Shown here: in pieces, positions 53,520-61,228 of the stretch
Numbering within the stretch: the stretch's first letter is position 1
Layout: every line of letters starts with the position of its first letter
DNA from: Cumulibacter sp047975195
GTDB lineage: Bacteria; Actinomycetota; Actinomycetes; Mycobacteriales; Antricoccaceae
Assembly (NCBI GenBank): GCA_047975195.1
Contig: JBKEDB010000034.1
Location: 1 to 64,000, forward strand
Reading direction: 5' to 3'
DNA: 64,000 bases
Translations under genes and position numbers: made by a program
Notes under the pieces: model-generated
What the model was told of the DNA's origin: nothing
Databases searched by the model: none
What the model saw: only the letters and a program-made list of their open reading frames with translations

Positions 53520-54146
53520 ATGGACGTTTACGAAGCGATCGCGCGCCGCCGCGACGTACGGGCCGAGTTCACCGGCAAGGTCATCGACCGAGGGGTACTC
53601 CTGCGCATCCTCGCCGCGGCACACCACGCGCCCAGCGTGGGCCACAGCGCGCCGTGGGACTTCGTCGTTATCCAGGACCCGGCGACCCTGGAGCGGATGG
53701 CCGAGCACGTGCGCGTCAAACGACGCGAGTTCGCCGATAGCCTGCCGCCGGATCGTGCCGCCACCTTCGACCCGATCAAGATTGAGGGAATCCGCGAAAG
53801 CGGCACCGGCGTGGTGGTCACCTACGACCATTCCCGCGGCGGAGAACACGTCCTCGGCCGGCACACCATCGCCGATACCGGTCTTATGTCGGTCGCGCTG
53901 GCGATCCAGAACCTGTGGCTGGCCGGGGTCGCCGAAGGCGTCGGCGTCGGGTGGGTGTCCTTCTACGACGAATCCGTGCTCGCCGAGATCGCCGGGCTTC
54001 CGGACGGCGTACGACCGATCGCGTGGCTGTGCGTTGGCGAAGTGAGTGAGTTTGCCGAGGTGCCTGATCTGGAGCGGTTCGGCTGGCGCGGGCGACGGCC
54101 GCTCGAGGATTCGGTGCATTGGGGCACCTATCGCGCGGAGGGTTAG
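53520..54146 (+). CDS. bluB: 5,6-dimethylbenzimidazole synthase
   Basis: A 208-residue flavin-destructase that cleaves FMNH2 to form the lower ligand of vitamin B12. It is of the nitroreductase fold with BluB-specific features: RRRDVRAEFTGKVID, AHHAPSVGHSAPWDFVVIQD, TYDHSRGGEHVLGRHTIADT, and VGVGWVSFYDESVLAEIAGL near the end. The start follows a ggagacttgaggt ribosome site. It lies 35 bp after the family-5 binding protein and just before lipB. Other cobalamin genes are absent, as is usual in scattered actinobacterial pathways. Confidence 0.92.
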   Translation: MDVYEAIARRRDVRAEFTGKVIDRGVLLRILAAAHHAPSVGHSAPWDFVVIQDPATLERMAEHVRVKRREFADSLPPDRAATFDPIKIEGIRESGTGVVVTYDHSRGGEHVLGRHTIADTGLMSVALAIQNLWLAGVAEGVGVGWVSFYDESVLAEIAGLPDGVRPIAWLCVGEVSEFAEVPDLERFGWRGRRPLEDSVHWGTYRAEG

Positions 54147-54156
54147 CATCGGTGGA

Positions 54157-55074
54157 GTGACGACGATTGGCTCCTCTGTAATAGCGCCACTTGAGTTTGA
54201 GTACCTCGACCTCAGCGAAGGTCGGCTCGTTGAGTACCAATGGGCGTGGGACTACCAACGCGAGATTCATGCCAAGGTTGCCGCAGACGAGGCTCCCGGA
54301 CGCGTCTTGTTACTGGAACATGCACCCGTCTACACCGCCGGACGACGTACCAAACCCGAGGACATGCCGTTTGACGGCACACCGGTCATCCAGGTCGACC
54401 GCGGCGGCGAAATCACCTGGCACGGCCCTGGGCAGCTCGTGGGCTACCCGATCATCAAACTGCCGGCACGCATCGGCGTGGTCGATCACGTTCGGCGAAT
54501 GGAATCGGCGATCATCGCCGTACTCGCCGAGTACGGGATCGTCGGCGGGCGCGTGCAAGCACGCACCGGGGTGTGGCTGGACGCCGCTGACTCCCGACCA
54601 GTGACAGCCCGAGCCGACTCACTGTGGGACGCGGACCGAACCCGCCAGCCGGTAGTGGGCGACTCCGTCTGGACGGGCGGCGACGGCTCGGGGACGACGC
54701 GCGGAGGCACTTCGCGGGCAGCCGGCGGCGCGGCGGGGATGACGAACGGCGGAGGCTCGAACGCCTCGTTCCCGTCCGATCTCGCGAACGTACTCGCCGT
54801 CCCCGCCCGACCCGAACGCAAGATCAGCGCGATAGGGATCCGAGTGACCAAACGTACGACGATGCACGGATTCGCGATCAATATCAACGACTCAACGGCG
54901 GCGGCGTTCAACAACATCGTGCCGTGCGGGATCAGCGACGCGGGGGTCACCTCGATGGCCGCTGAGCTGCCGACAGCGCCGACCCTGCTGGACGTGGCGC
55001 AGCGGATCGAACCGCACCTGCGGCGCTGCCTGGACTACTCGCGTCCCACCGCCGACATCCTGGCCGAAGACTGA
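54157..55074 (+). CDS. lipB: Octanoyl-[acyl-carrier-protein]:protein N-octanoyltransferase with a large insertion
   Basis: Transfers octanoyl groups from ACP to lipoate-dependent enzymes, the first step of lipoyl synthesis. The family motifs RVLLLEHAPVYTAGRRTKPE, DRGGEITWHGPGQLVGYPII, RKISAIGIRVTKRTTMHGFA (catalytic Lys222) and NNIVPCGISDAGVTS (catalytic Cys257) are intact. Between WLDA and the Lys motif there is an insert at about residues 143-219, rich in Gly, Ser, Thr and Ala, where the family usually has about ten residues. Total length is 305. The GTG start at 54157 was chosen by fit to LipB. It precedes lipA. Confidence 0.92.
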   Translation: MTTIGSSVIAPLEFEYLDLSEGRLVEYQWAWDYQREIHAKVAADEAPGRVLLLEHAPVYTAGRRTKPEDMPFDGTPVIQVDRGGEITWHGPGQLVGYPIIKLPARIGVVDHVRRMESAIIAVLAEYGIVGGRVQARTGVWLDAADSRPVTARADSLWDADRTRQPVVGDSVWTGGDGSGTTRGGTSRAAGGAAGMTNGGGSNASFPSDLANVLAVPARPERKISAIGIRVTKRTTMHGFAININDSTAAAFNNIVPCGISDAGVTSMAAELPTAPTLLDVAQRIEPHLRRCLDYSRPTADILAED

Positions 55075-55167
55075 TGGACCGGTGGGTACGGTTCGCGCCG
55101 ATGGCCAATGTGTGGGGCGGGTCGTACCCCACAACCACGGCGAATAAACCTGAGTAGGCTGGTTCGC

Positions 55168-56100
55168 GTGACTGTCGCACCGGAAGGCCGTCGACTGCTT
55201 CGCGTCGAGGCCAAGAACGCTCAGACCCCCATCGAACGCAAGCCGGCGTGGATCAAGACCCGCGCGAAGATGGGTCCGGAGTATCGAGACTTGCAGAGCC
55301 TGGTGAAGTCCGAGGGCTTACACACGGTGTGCCAAGAGGCCGGCTGTCCGAACATTTTCGAGTGTTGGGAAGACCGAGAGGCGACGTTCCTGATCGGCGG
55401 CGACGCCTGCACTCGGCGCTGCGACTTCTGTCAGATCGAGTCGGCGAAGCCCACGTCGTACGACACGGGTGAACCGCTGCGCGTAGCCGAATCGGTACGC
55501 ACGATGCAGTTGCGGTACGCCACCGTCACCGGAGTATGCCGCGATGACCTTCCTGACGAGGGCGCCTGGTTGTACGCCGAGACGATCCGCCAGATCCATG
55601 CGCTCAACCCGGACACCGGCGTCGAGATGCTTGCCCCCGACTTCTCGGGTAAGCCCGAACTTCTCGGCCAGCTCTTCGATGCGCGTCCCGAGGTGTTCGC
55701 GCACAACGTGGAGACCGTGCCGCGGATCTTCAAGCGAATCCGCCCTGGTTTCCGGTACGAGCGCTCCCTTGAGGTCATCACCCAGGCCCGCGCGGCCGGG
55801 CTCGTCACGAAGTCGAACCTGATCCTCGGCATGGGTGAGACCCGCGAGGAGATCACCGAGGCCTTGCAGCAGTTGCATGACGCCGGCTGCGATCTGGTGA
55901 CGATCACCCAGTACCTGCGCCCGAACGTCACGCTGCTGCCGGTCGATCGCTGGGTCAAGCCCGAAGAGTTCGTCGAGTTGGCCCAGGAGGCCGAACAGAT
56001 CGGGTTCGTCGGCGTCCTCTCCGGGCCGCTGGTGCGGTCGTCGTACCGCGCCGGTCGCCTCTACAAGCAAGCTATCGAGGCGCGTGCCGCCGTTCGATAA
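55168..56100 (+). CDS. lipA: Lipoyl synthase (radical SAM)
   Basis: Inserts two sulfurs into the octanoyl chain to make lipoyl groups. About 310 residues. Auxiliary cluster cysteines are in LHTVCQEAGCPNIFECWED and the radical SAM cysteines in GGDACTRRCDFCQIESAKP. The C-terminal SGPLVRSSYRAGRLYKQ carries the RSSY motif. The GTG start at 55168 is chosen because the upstream frame adds unrelated residues. It lies 90 bp after lipB, so the two complete the de novo lipoylation pathway. Confidence 0.97.
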   Translation: MTVAPEGRRLLRVEAKNAQTPIERKPAWIKTRAKMGPEYRDLQSLVKSEGLHTVCQEAGCPNIFECWEDREATFLIGGDACTRRCDFCQIESAKPTSYDTGEPLRVAESVRTMQLRYATVTGVCRDDLPDEGAWLYAETIRQIHALNPDTGVEMLAPDFSGKPELLGQLFDARPEVFAHNVETVPRIFKRIRPGFRYERSLEVITQARAAGLVTKSNLILGMGETREEITEALQQLHDAGCDLVTITQYLRPNVTLLPVDRWVKPEEFVELAQEAEQIGFVGVLSGPLVRSSYRAGRLYKQAIEARAAVR

Positions 56101-56182
56101 CCCGCGCCCACGCCCAACGTCCACACTCGGAAGCCGGCAATAATCGATTGCAGATCCGAATGCGGGCTGTAATGGTAATTGC

Positions 56183-56377
56183 ATGACTACCGAGCAGCAG
56201 TCATCCGACGAAGAGCACGGCGCCGAGCAGGACATCAAGGACAAGTTCCGTGATGCGTTAGAAAAGAAGGCCCAACATGAGCACCCGCACATGAACGCTG
56301 GCCCCGGCATGTCGAAGGCGCACGGCGCCCACGGCCGGGCCGGGCATGACAAGACCTTCCGCCGCAAATCCGGCTGA
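56183..56377 (+). CDS. DUF5302-family small protein
   Basis: A 64-residue hydrophilic protein (QDIKDKFRDALEKKAQHEHP, then a His/Gly-rich tail ending FRRKSG). The charged helix and the C-terminal KTFRRKSG are hallmarks of a short actinobacterial family often annotated as DUF5302. It is likely to bind nucleic acid or ribosomes, but this is not known. It is ended by the hairpin at 56390. Confidence 0.75.
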   Translation: MTTEQQSSDEEHGAEQDIKDKFRDALEKKAQHEHPHMNAGPGMSKAHGAHGRAGHDKTFRRKSG

Positions 56378-56389
56378 ACCAGCGCGAGG

Positions 56390-56422
56390 TAGTGCCGGGA
56401 TCCCAATGGGATCCCGGCACTA
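56390..56422 (+). terminator. Intrinsic terminator after the DUF5302 gene
   Basis: Perfect 15-bp arms (56390-56404 and 56408-56422) with a three-base loop, followed by TGTGTTTCT. A strong hairpin with a modest T-rich tail, directly 3' of the gene. Confidence 0.85.
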
Positions 56423-56533
56423 TGTGTTTCTAGGTCATACGCCGCAGCGGTCACGAGCTCGCCAACGTCGCGGGTTGGTCGCTGACACGCGCCCTCCGGC
56501 GACGTCTCTACCCACTCGATCCTCCTCGTCGTC

Positions 56534-56628
56534 GCTGAACACGCAGTCGGTGAGGGGTCTTGTCCACGCATGGCAGATGAGAGGCTGCTCAGACTGCGTG
56601 TTCAGCAGCACGGGCGTCGATCGGTCGG
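56534..56628. repeat. Palindromic intergenic element, copy D
   Basis: Perfect 15-bp inverted ends GCTGAACACGCAGTC (56534-56548) and GACTGCGTGTTCAGC (56592-56606), followed by a 22-bp conserved tail. By my count 86 of 95 positions match copy E, which lies exactly 150 bp downstream in the same orientation. Confidence 0.82.
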
Positions 56629-56683
56629 AGCCGCCTACCGCGGGCACCGCTGCACGCGACCGGCGCCACCTCCTGACAGTCCT

Positions 56684-56778
56684 GCTGAAAACGCAGTCGG
56701 TGAGGGGCCTTGTCCACGCATGACGGACAAGTGACCGCTCAGACTGCGTGTTCAGCAGCACGGGCGTCGATCGGTCGG
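56684..56778. repeat. Palindromic intergenic element, copy E
   Basis: Second copy of the D/E element. With the preceding two bases its left end is CTGCTGAAAACGCAG, identical to the terminus of copies A and B. Its right end GACTGCGTGTTCAGCAG carries one mismatch to a perfect palindrome. The tail CACGGGCGTCGATCGGTCGG is shared with copy D. Confidence 0.82.
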
Positions 56779-56852
56779 CTGGCTTGATCCACGGCCACGT
56801 GGGGAACGCGGCTGGCGCCAGATTCGGCGACCGGAGTCGGCGACCGGAAGGC

Positions 56853-58009
56853 TCAGCCGAGCGTGAGGTTCTCACCCGACGCGGGGTCGAACAGATGCAG
56901 TTTCGTCGCATCGACGTACAACTCAGCAGTCTCCCCCGCTGAGACCCGGCTTTGCGAATTCAATGACACCACCATCTGCGTGCGCATCGAGTCACCGTCG
57001 AGTTCCCGCTCCAACTCGGTCAGTTGCGCCTGCACCTCCGGCGGCGCCTCAAACGGGATGTACGCATACTGCTCATTGCCGAGCCACTCCACGAAGTCAA
57101 TCGTGGCAGTGAAGGTCGAGCCCTCGGACTTGTTGTCGACCATCGCCGCGTCCTCGAAATAGTCCGGACGGATACCCGCGATAAGCAAGCCACGCCCCTC
57201 GGCCTTCGACGCTTTCTCCGGCGGGATCTGAACAGAGCCAAATGGCAATTGCACCGACGTGCCCTCCAGGGTCGCGGGCAAGAAGTTCATCGGCGGCGAA
57301 CCAATGAACCCCGCCACGAACAGGTTCACCGGGTTTTCGTACAGTTCGCGCGGACTCGCCAGCTGCTGCAGTATCCCCCGCTTGAGTACGGCGACCCCAG
57401 TGCCGAGCGTCATCGCCTCGGTTTGGTCGTGCGTCACATACACCGTCGTGATGCCCAGTTTCTTCTGCAACCGCGCAATCTCCGTGCGCATCTGCCCGCG
57501 TAGTTTCGCGTCGAGGTTGGACAACGGCTCGTCGAACAAGAACGCATCGGCGTCGCGCACGATTGCCCGCCCCATCGCCACGCGCTGGCGCTGGCCACCG
57601 GAGAGGTTGCCCGGTTTACGTTCGAGGTGCTCGCCCAACTCGAGCGTCGCGCTTGCCTCGCGGACCTTCTGATCAATCTCCTGCTCGCTGAACTTCTTCG
57701 CCAGCCGCAGCGGGAACGCGATGTTCTCGTACACGGTCAAGTGGGGTACAACGCGTAGTTCTGGAACACCATTGCCAAGTTTCGGTCGCGCGGCGCCAGG
57801 TCGTTAACCCGCCGCTCGCCAATCAGTAGGTCGCCGGAGGTGATGTCCTCCAGCCCGACGATCATCCGCAATAGCGTCGACTTACCGCAGCCGGACGGCC
57901 CCACGAGGATCAAGAACTCGCCGTCGGTGACGTCGATGGACACGTCGTTGACCGCGGGAAACCCGTCGCCATACTTCTTGACGATGTTGCGCATCTCGAT
58001 GCCTGCCAT
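56853..58009 (-). pseudogene. sugC: Sugar ABC transporter ATPase (SugC/MsmK-like), split by a -1 frameshift
   Basis: The first part (from 58009) contains Walker A (LVGPSGCGKSTLL) and ends VFQNYALYPT before a premature stop. The rest resumes in another frame from LTVYENIAFPLRLAKKFSEQ, with the signature LSGGQRQRVAMGRAIV, Walker B AFLFDEPLSNLD, H-loop VYVTHDQTEAMTL, and a C-terminal TOBE/MalK regulatory domain. The break is in a G4 run (57743-57746, C4 in the coding sense); one extra base restores PHLTVYEN and a 385-residue protein. Last gene of the trehalose-type operon. Confidence 0.85.
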
Positions 58010-58015
58010 CTGACG

Positions 58016-58855
58016 TCAACCCTTCACTGCGCCGGAGGTCAGTCCGGCCACGATCCTGCGCTGGAACAACAGGACAATGATGATGATCGGCACGGTACCG
58101 ATCACCGCGGCCGCCGCCAGCAACGAGGATGGCGGGTTGAACGGGTCGGACCCGACGAGGAACGACAGTGCTGCGGGGATCGGGCGGGCGCTGCTGCTGG
58201 ATGTCAGCGATATCCCGAAGACGAAGTCATTCCACGCGAAGAAGAAGGTCAGACTCGCCGCGGTGAATACACCCGGCGCCGCGAGCGGCACGATCACCTT
58301 GCGGAACGCCTGCCATGAGGTTGCACCGTCGACCTGCGCCGCCTGTTCCATCTCCCACGGGATCTCCCGGAAGAACGCCGACAACGTCCAGATCGCCAAG
58401 GGCAGCGTGAACGACATGTAGGGGATAATCAGCCCGAGCCACGTATCGAAGAGCCCGATCGAACTCCACAGGTCGAACAGCGGGCTGACCAGCGACACAA
58501 CCGGGAACATCGCGATCGCGAGCGCCACCCACAACACGAACTTCTTGCCCTTGAACTCCAGTCGCGCTACGGCGTACGCCGCCAGCGTCGCGACGATCAC
58601 CGACAGCACCGTCGAGATCAGCGAGATGCCGATCGAGTTGATGATCGCCTGCACGAAGTCGCTGTGCTCACCGGTCAGCAGCGCCTCGTAGTTGGCCCAC
58701 CCGGCGAATCCATCAGAAGTCGGGAAGAAGCCGGGACTGCCGCTGGTGATCGCCTCCTGGGATTTGAATGACAACGAGATGATCCAGGCGACGGGTAGCA
58801 GGCACCAGATGAGGATGAGCGCGATGCCGAGCGTCATTCCGATCTTATTTTTCAT
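58016..58855 (-). CDS. sugB: Sugar ABC transporter permease (MalG/SugB-like)
   Basis: A 279-residue membrane protein with six helices. The EAA loop is EMEQAAQVDGATSWQAFRKV and the C-terminal IVLLFQRRIVAGLTSGAVKG is the standard MalG ending. ATFAAYAVARLEFKG-like helices precede it. It is one base downstream of the partner permease and six bases from the ATPase gene, so all four genes form one operon. Confidence 0.9.
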   Translation of the reverse strand: MKNKIGMTLGIALILIWCLLPVAWIISLSFKSQEAITSGSPGFFPTSDGFAGWANYEALLTGEHSDFVQAIINSIGISLISTVLSVIVATLAAYAVARLEFKGKKFVLWVALAIAMFPVVSLVSPLFDLWSSIGLFDTWLGLIIPYMSFTLPLAIWTLSAFFREIPWEMEQAAQVDGATSWQAFRKVIVPLAAPGVFTAASLTFFFAWNDFVFGISLTSSSSARPIPAALSFLVGSDPFNPPSSLLAAAAVIGTVPIIIIVLLFQRRIVAGLTSGAVKG

Positions 58856-58856
58856 C

Positions 58857-59792
58857 TCAGCGCTCCCCTCGTGCCTGGGCCAGGTCCACCCGGAACACCT
58901 TCACCAGCAATGCCGCGATCAGCAGCACGCTCAGGAAGAGCACCACGGAAAGCGCTGAGCCCATGCCGAGATTCAGCAATTCAATCGATTGTCGGTAGGT
59001 CAGGAACGAGACCGACTCAGTGTTATTCGCCCCTCGCGTCATCACGAAGATGTTGTCGAAGATGCGGTAGGCATCCAGCGCGCGGAAAAGGACGGCGACC
59101 ATGATCGCCGAGCGCATGTTCGGCAGGATCACCTTGTAGAGCCGCTGCCACCACGTCGCGCCGTCCACCTTCGCGGCCTCGAGAGTGTCTTCGGAGACTT
59201 GCGCGAGACCCGCGAGCAGCAGCAGCGACATGAACGGAGTCGTCTTCCAGATCTCCGAGATCATGATCGCGACCATCGAGGATCCGTAGCTGCCGAACCA
59301 GTCAAAGTTGTCTTCGACGAACGGCAGCCAGTAGTTCACGAACCCGTTGTTGGCACTGAACGCGAACTGCCACGCGAACGCCGACACGACCGTGATCACG
59401 CCGTACGGGATCAGGATCGAGGTCCGGATCAGCCCGCGCGCGAAGATCACCCGGTGCATGATCAGCGCGAACGCCATACCGATGACGAATTCGATCGAGA
59501 CCGTGACGACCATGATCATCACGGTGTTGCCGGTGTCGCGCCAGAAGATCGGGTCAGTGAAGATCGTGACGTAGTTGTTGAGCCCGACCATCTCGCGGTC
59601 ATCAGGTGAGGTCAGGCGGTACTGAAACAGCGACAACCAGAGAGCCTGAATCATCGGCCACGCAGTCACCAGCAACATCAGGATGACCGCCGGCAAGACC
59701 AACTTCTGGCCGAGCCGATTCTCGGCGCGGGACTTGTCCGACTCGCGCTGTTTTTCCGGCGAGTCCCCGCTCTTGAGCGTTGACGTGCTCAT
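58857..59792 (-). CDS. sugA: Sugar ABC transporter permease (MalF/SugA-like)
   Basis: A 311-residue membrane protein. The N-terminus is a hydrophilic tail followed by QKLVLPAVILMLLVTAWPMI. The EAA loop is DTLEAAKVDGATWWQRLYKV and the later segment ALDAYRIFDNIFVMTRGAN is typical of MalF/UgpA permeases. It is adjacent to the binding protein (one base) and SugB. Expected to form the channel with SugB. Confidence 0.9.
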   Translation of the reverse strand: MSTSTLKSGDSPEKQRESDKSRAENRLGQKLVLPAVILMLLVTAWPMIQALWLSLFQYRLTSPDDREMVGLNNYVTIFTDPIFWRDTGNTVMIMVVTVSIEFVIGMAFALIMHRVIFARGLIRTSILIPYGVITVVSAFAWQFAFSANNGFVNYWLPFVEDNFDWFGSYGSSMVAIMISEIWKTTPFMSLLLLAGLAQVSEDTLEAAKVDGATWWQRLYKVILPNMRSAIMVAVLFRALDAYRIFDNIFVMTRGANNTESVSFLTYRQSIELLNLGMGSALSVVLFLSVLLIAALLVKVFRVDLAQARGER

Positions 59793-61061
59793 CTACACCA
59801 ACGCCTCTCCACCAAGGACGTCCTCGATGAATTGCTTGGACGACGACGGCGTACTACTGCTCACGCTCGAGGGCGGATGCCAGGACGTCTGGATCGCCAA
59901 CGACATGTCGTTGTACACCGCAGACACCGGGCGCGCTCCGCCCTGCTCGAGCGACTCGCGGAACAAGGCCAGCAGGTCGGCGGGATAGGCATCGGTCAGC
60001 TCGGGCGACTCGTACAGCGACGACTTCGCCGGCATCAGTCCGTCGTTGGCGGCCAGGTCAATCTGTGATTGCTCGTCGGTGATGCAGGCGGCGGCCGCGA
60101 GCGCCGAGTCGAGGTCATCGGAGGCCGCGTTGACGCCGATGTCGATACCGCCGACCGGTGGGCGTGCCTGCTCACCGGCAACCGTCGCCGGGTACATGGC
60201 CCATCCCAGGTCCTGCAGTTGCTCCTCGGTGTAGCCGGCGCCCTTGTAGACGAACGTCCAGTTCATCATGAATCCGCCGCCGTCCATCAGGTACGGCAGC
60301 ACGGTGCCCTCATTGGAGTTCGGCAGATCCGGCTGGCCTGCCGGCGAGTTCGACAGCTTCTCCAGGACGGCGGCCGCCGCGTCGCCGGCCTCGGAGTCGA
60401 TGGTGATGTCTGCGTCCGCCCCGGCCTCGAGGTTCGTCGCGATCTCGCCTCCGGCGCCCATCACCAGTGCGTTGATCAGCGCCGCGTAACCCTCGTACTT
60501 CTTGCCCTGGACGCCGACCGTGCCGCCGTTGTCGGCTGCGGCATCGATGATCTGGTCCCAGGTGACCGGCTCGCTCATGTCCAGACCCGCCGCATCGGCT
60601 AGCGATTTCGAGTACCACATGATCTGGGTATTGGCCCATTGCGGAATCGCATAGACCTTGTCATTCCATTGCACGGTGTCCGCGATGCCCCCGACGACGT
60701 CCGGGCCGGTGGCTTGTTCGGTGTACTCCGGCGGGATCTCGGCGAGGAATCCGGCGTTGGCGAACTCCGGAACGAAGACGACGTCCAAACTGATCAAGTC
60801 GATGCCGGTGTCTTCGGCGGCGAGCCGGCGTGCTGCCTGCACTCGTTGCTGTGACGCGTCGGTGGGTAGTAGTTGTACGTCGATGTCGTAACCGTCGGTG
60901 CTGCAGCGCTCCGCGGTTGCGCGGTTCGTCGCCTCACCGTCCGGATTGACGTACCAGGTAAGCGTCTGCGCCCCCGATTCCGAGCCGCACGCGGTCAGCG
61001 TCGTGAGAGCAACGCCTGCAGCGAGAACGGCGGGCCGCGAAGCGGCGAGCGGCCGGAGCAC
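59793..61061 (-). CDS. lpqY: Trehalose-type ABC transporter substrate-binding lipoprotein (LpqY-like)
   Basis: A 422-residue family-1 solute-binding protein. The signal LAASRPAVLAAGVALTTLTA ends in a lipobox Cys. Similarity to mycobacterial LpqY is seen in QQRVQAARRLAAEDTGIDLI, SLDVVFVPEFANAGFLAEIP and the C-terminal SLYESPELTDAYPADLLALF. Trehalose or a related disaccharide is therefore the likely ligand. The GTG start at 61061 is used, but an ATG at 61089 in another frame has a better ribosome site, so one base may be missing or extra near 61062. Confidence 0.82.
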   Translation of the reverse strand: MLRPLAASRPAVLAAGVALTTLTACGSESGAQTLTWYVNPDGEATNRATAERCSTDGYDIDVQLLPTDASQQRVQAARRLAAEDTGIDLISLDVVFVPEFANAGFLAEIPPEYTEQATGPDVVGGIADTVQWNDKVYAIPQWANTQIMWYSKSLADAAGLDMSEPVTWDQIIDAAADNGGTVGVQGKKYEGYAALINALVMGAGGEIATNLEAGADADITIDSEAGDAAAAVLEKLSNSPAGQPDLPNSNEGTVLPYLMDGGGFMMNWTFVYKGAGYTEEQLQDLGWAMYPATVAGEQARPPVGGIDIGVNAASDDLDSALAAAACITDEQSQIDLAANDGLMPAKSSLYESPELTDAYPADLLALFRESLEQGGARPVSAVYNDMSLAIQTSWHPPSSVSSSTPSSSKQFIEDVLGGEALV

Positions 61062-61228
61062 CGGCGAATCTTCGAACTGATCTGCTCATCAGCCTCAGCC
61101 TTTCGCTAAGTCGGCACTCTTTGAGCATCCACGTCGAACCGCGCCCGCGACAGTGCGAACACTGCGCGCCGATCCGACGTTACAAGATTGTGATATCAGT
61201 CATACTGCAGTCGGGTCAAGATCGGAGG

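Larger units (their letters stand above)
56423..56852. other. Intergenic region carrying palindromic copies D and E
   Basis: About 430 bp between convergent DUF5302 and the sugar ABC ATPase. Apart from the two repeat copies at 56534 and 56684 it holds no recognisable gene. An open frame on the minus strand runs through both repeats and is considered spurious. Confidence 0.6.

Noticed and set aside
56435..56911. Minus-strand ORF containing a duplicated segment (STPVLLNTQSE, WTRPLTDCVFS)
   Set aside because: The duplication is the translated D and E repeat elements; there is no other protein signal.
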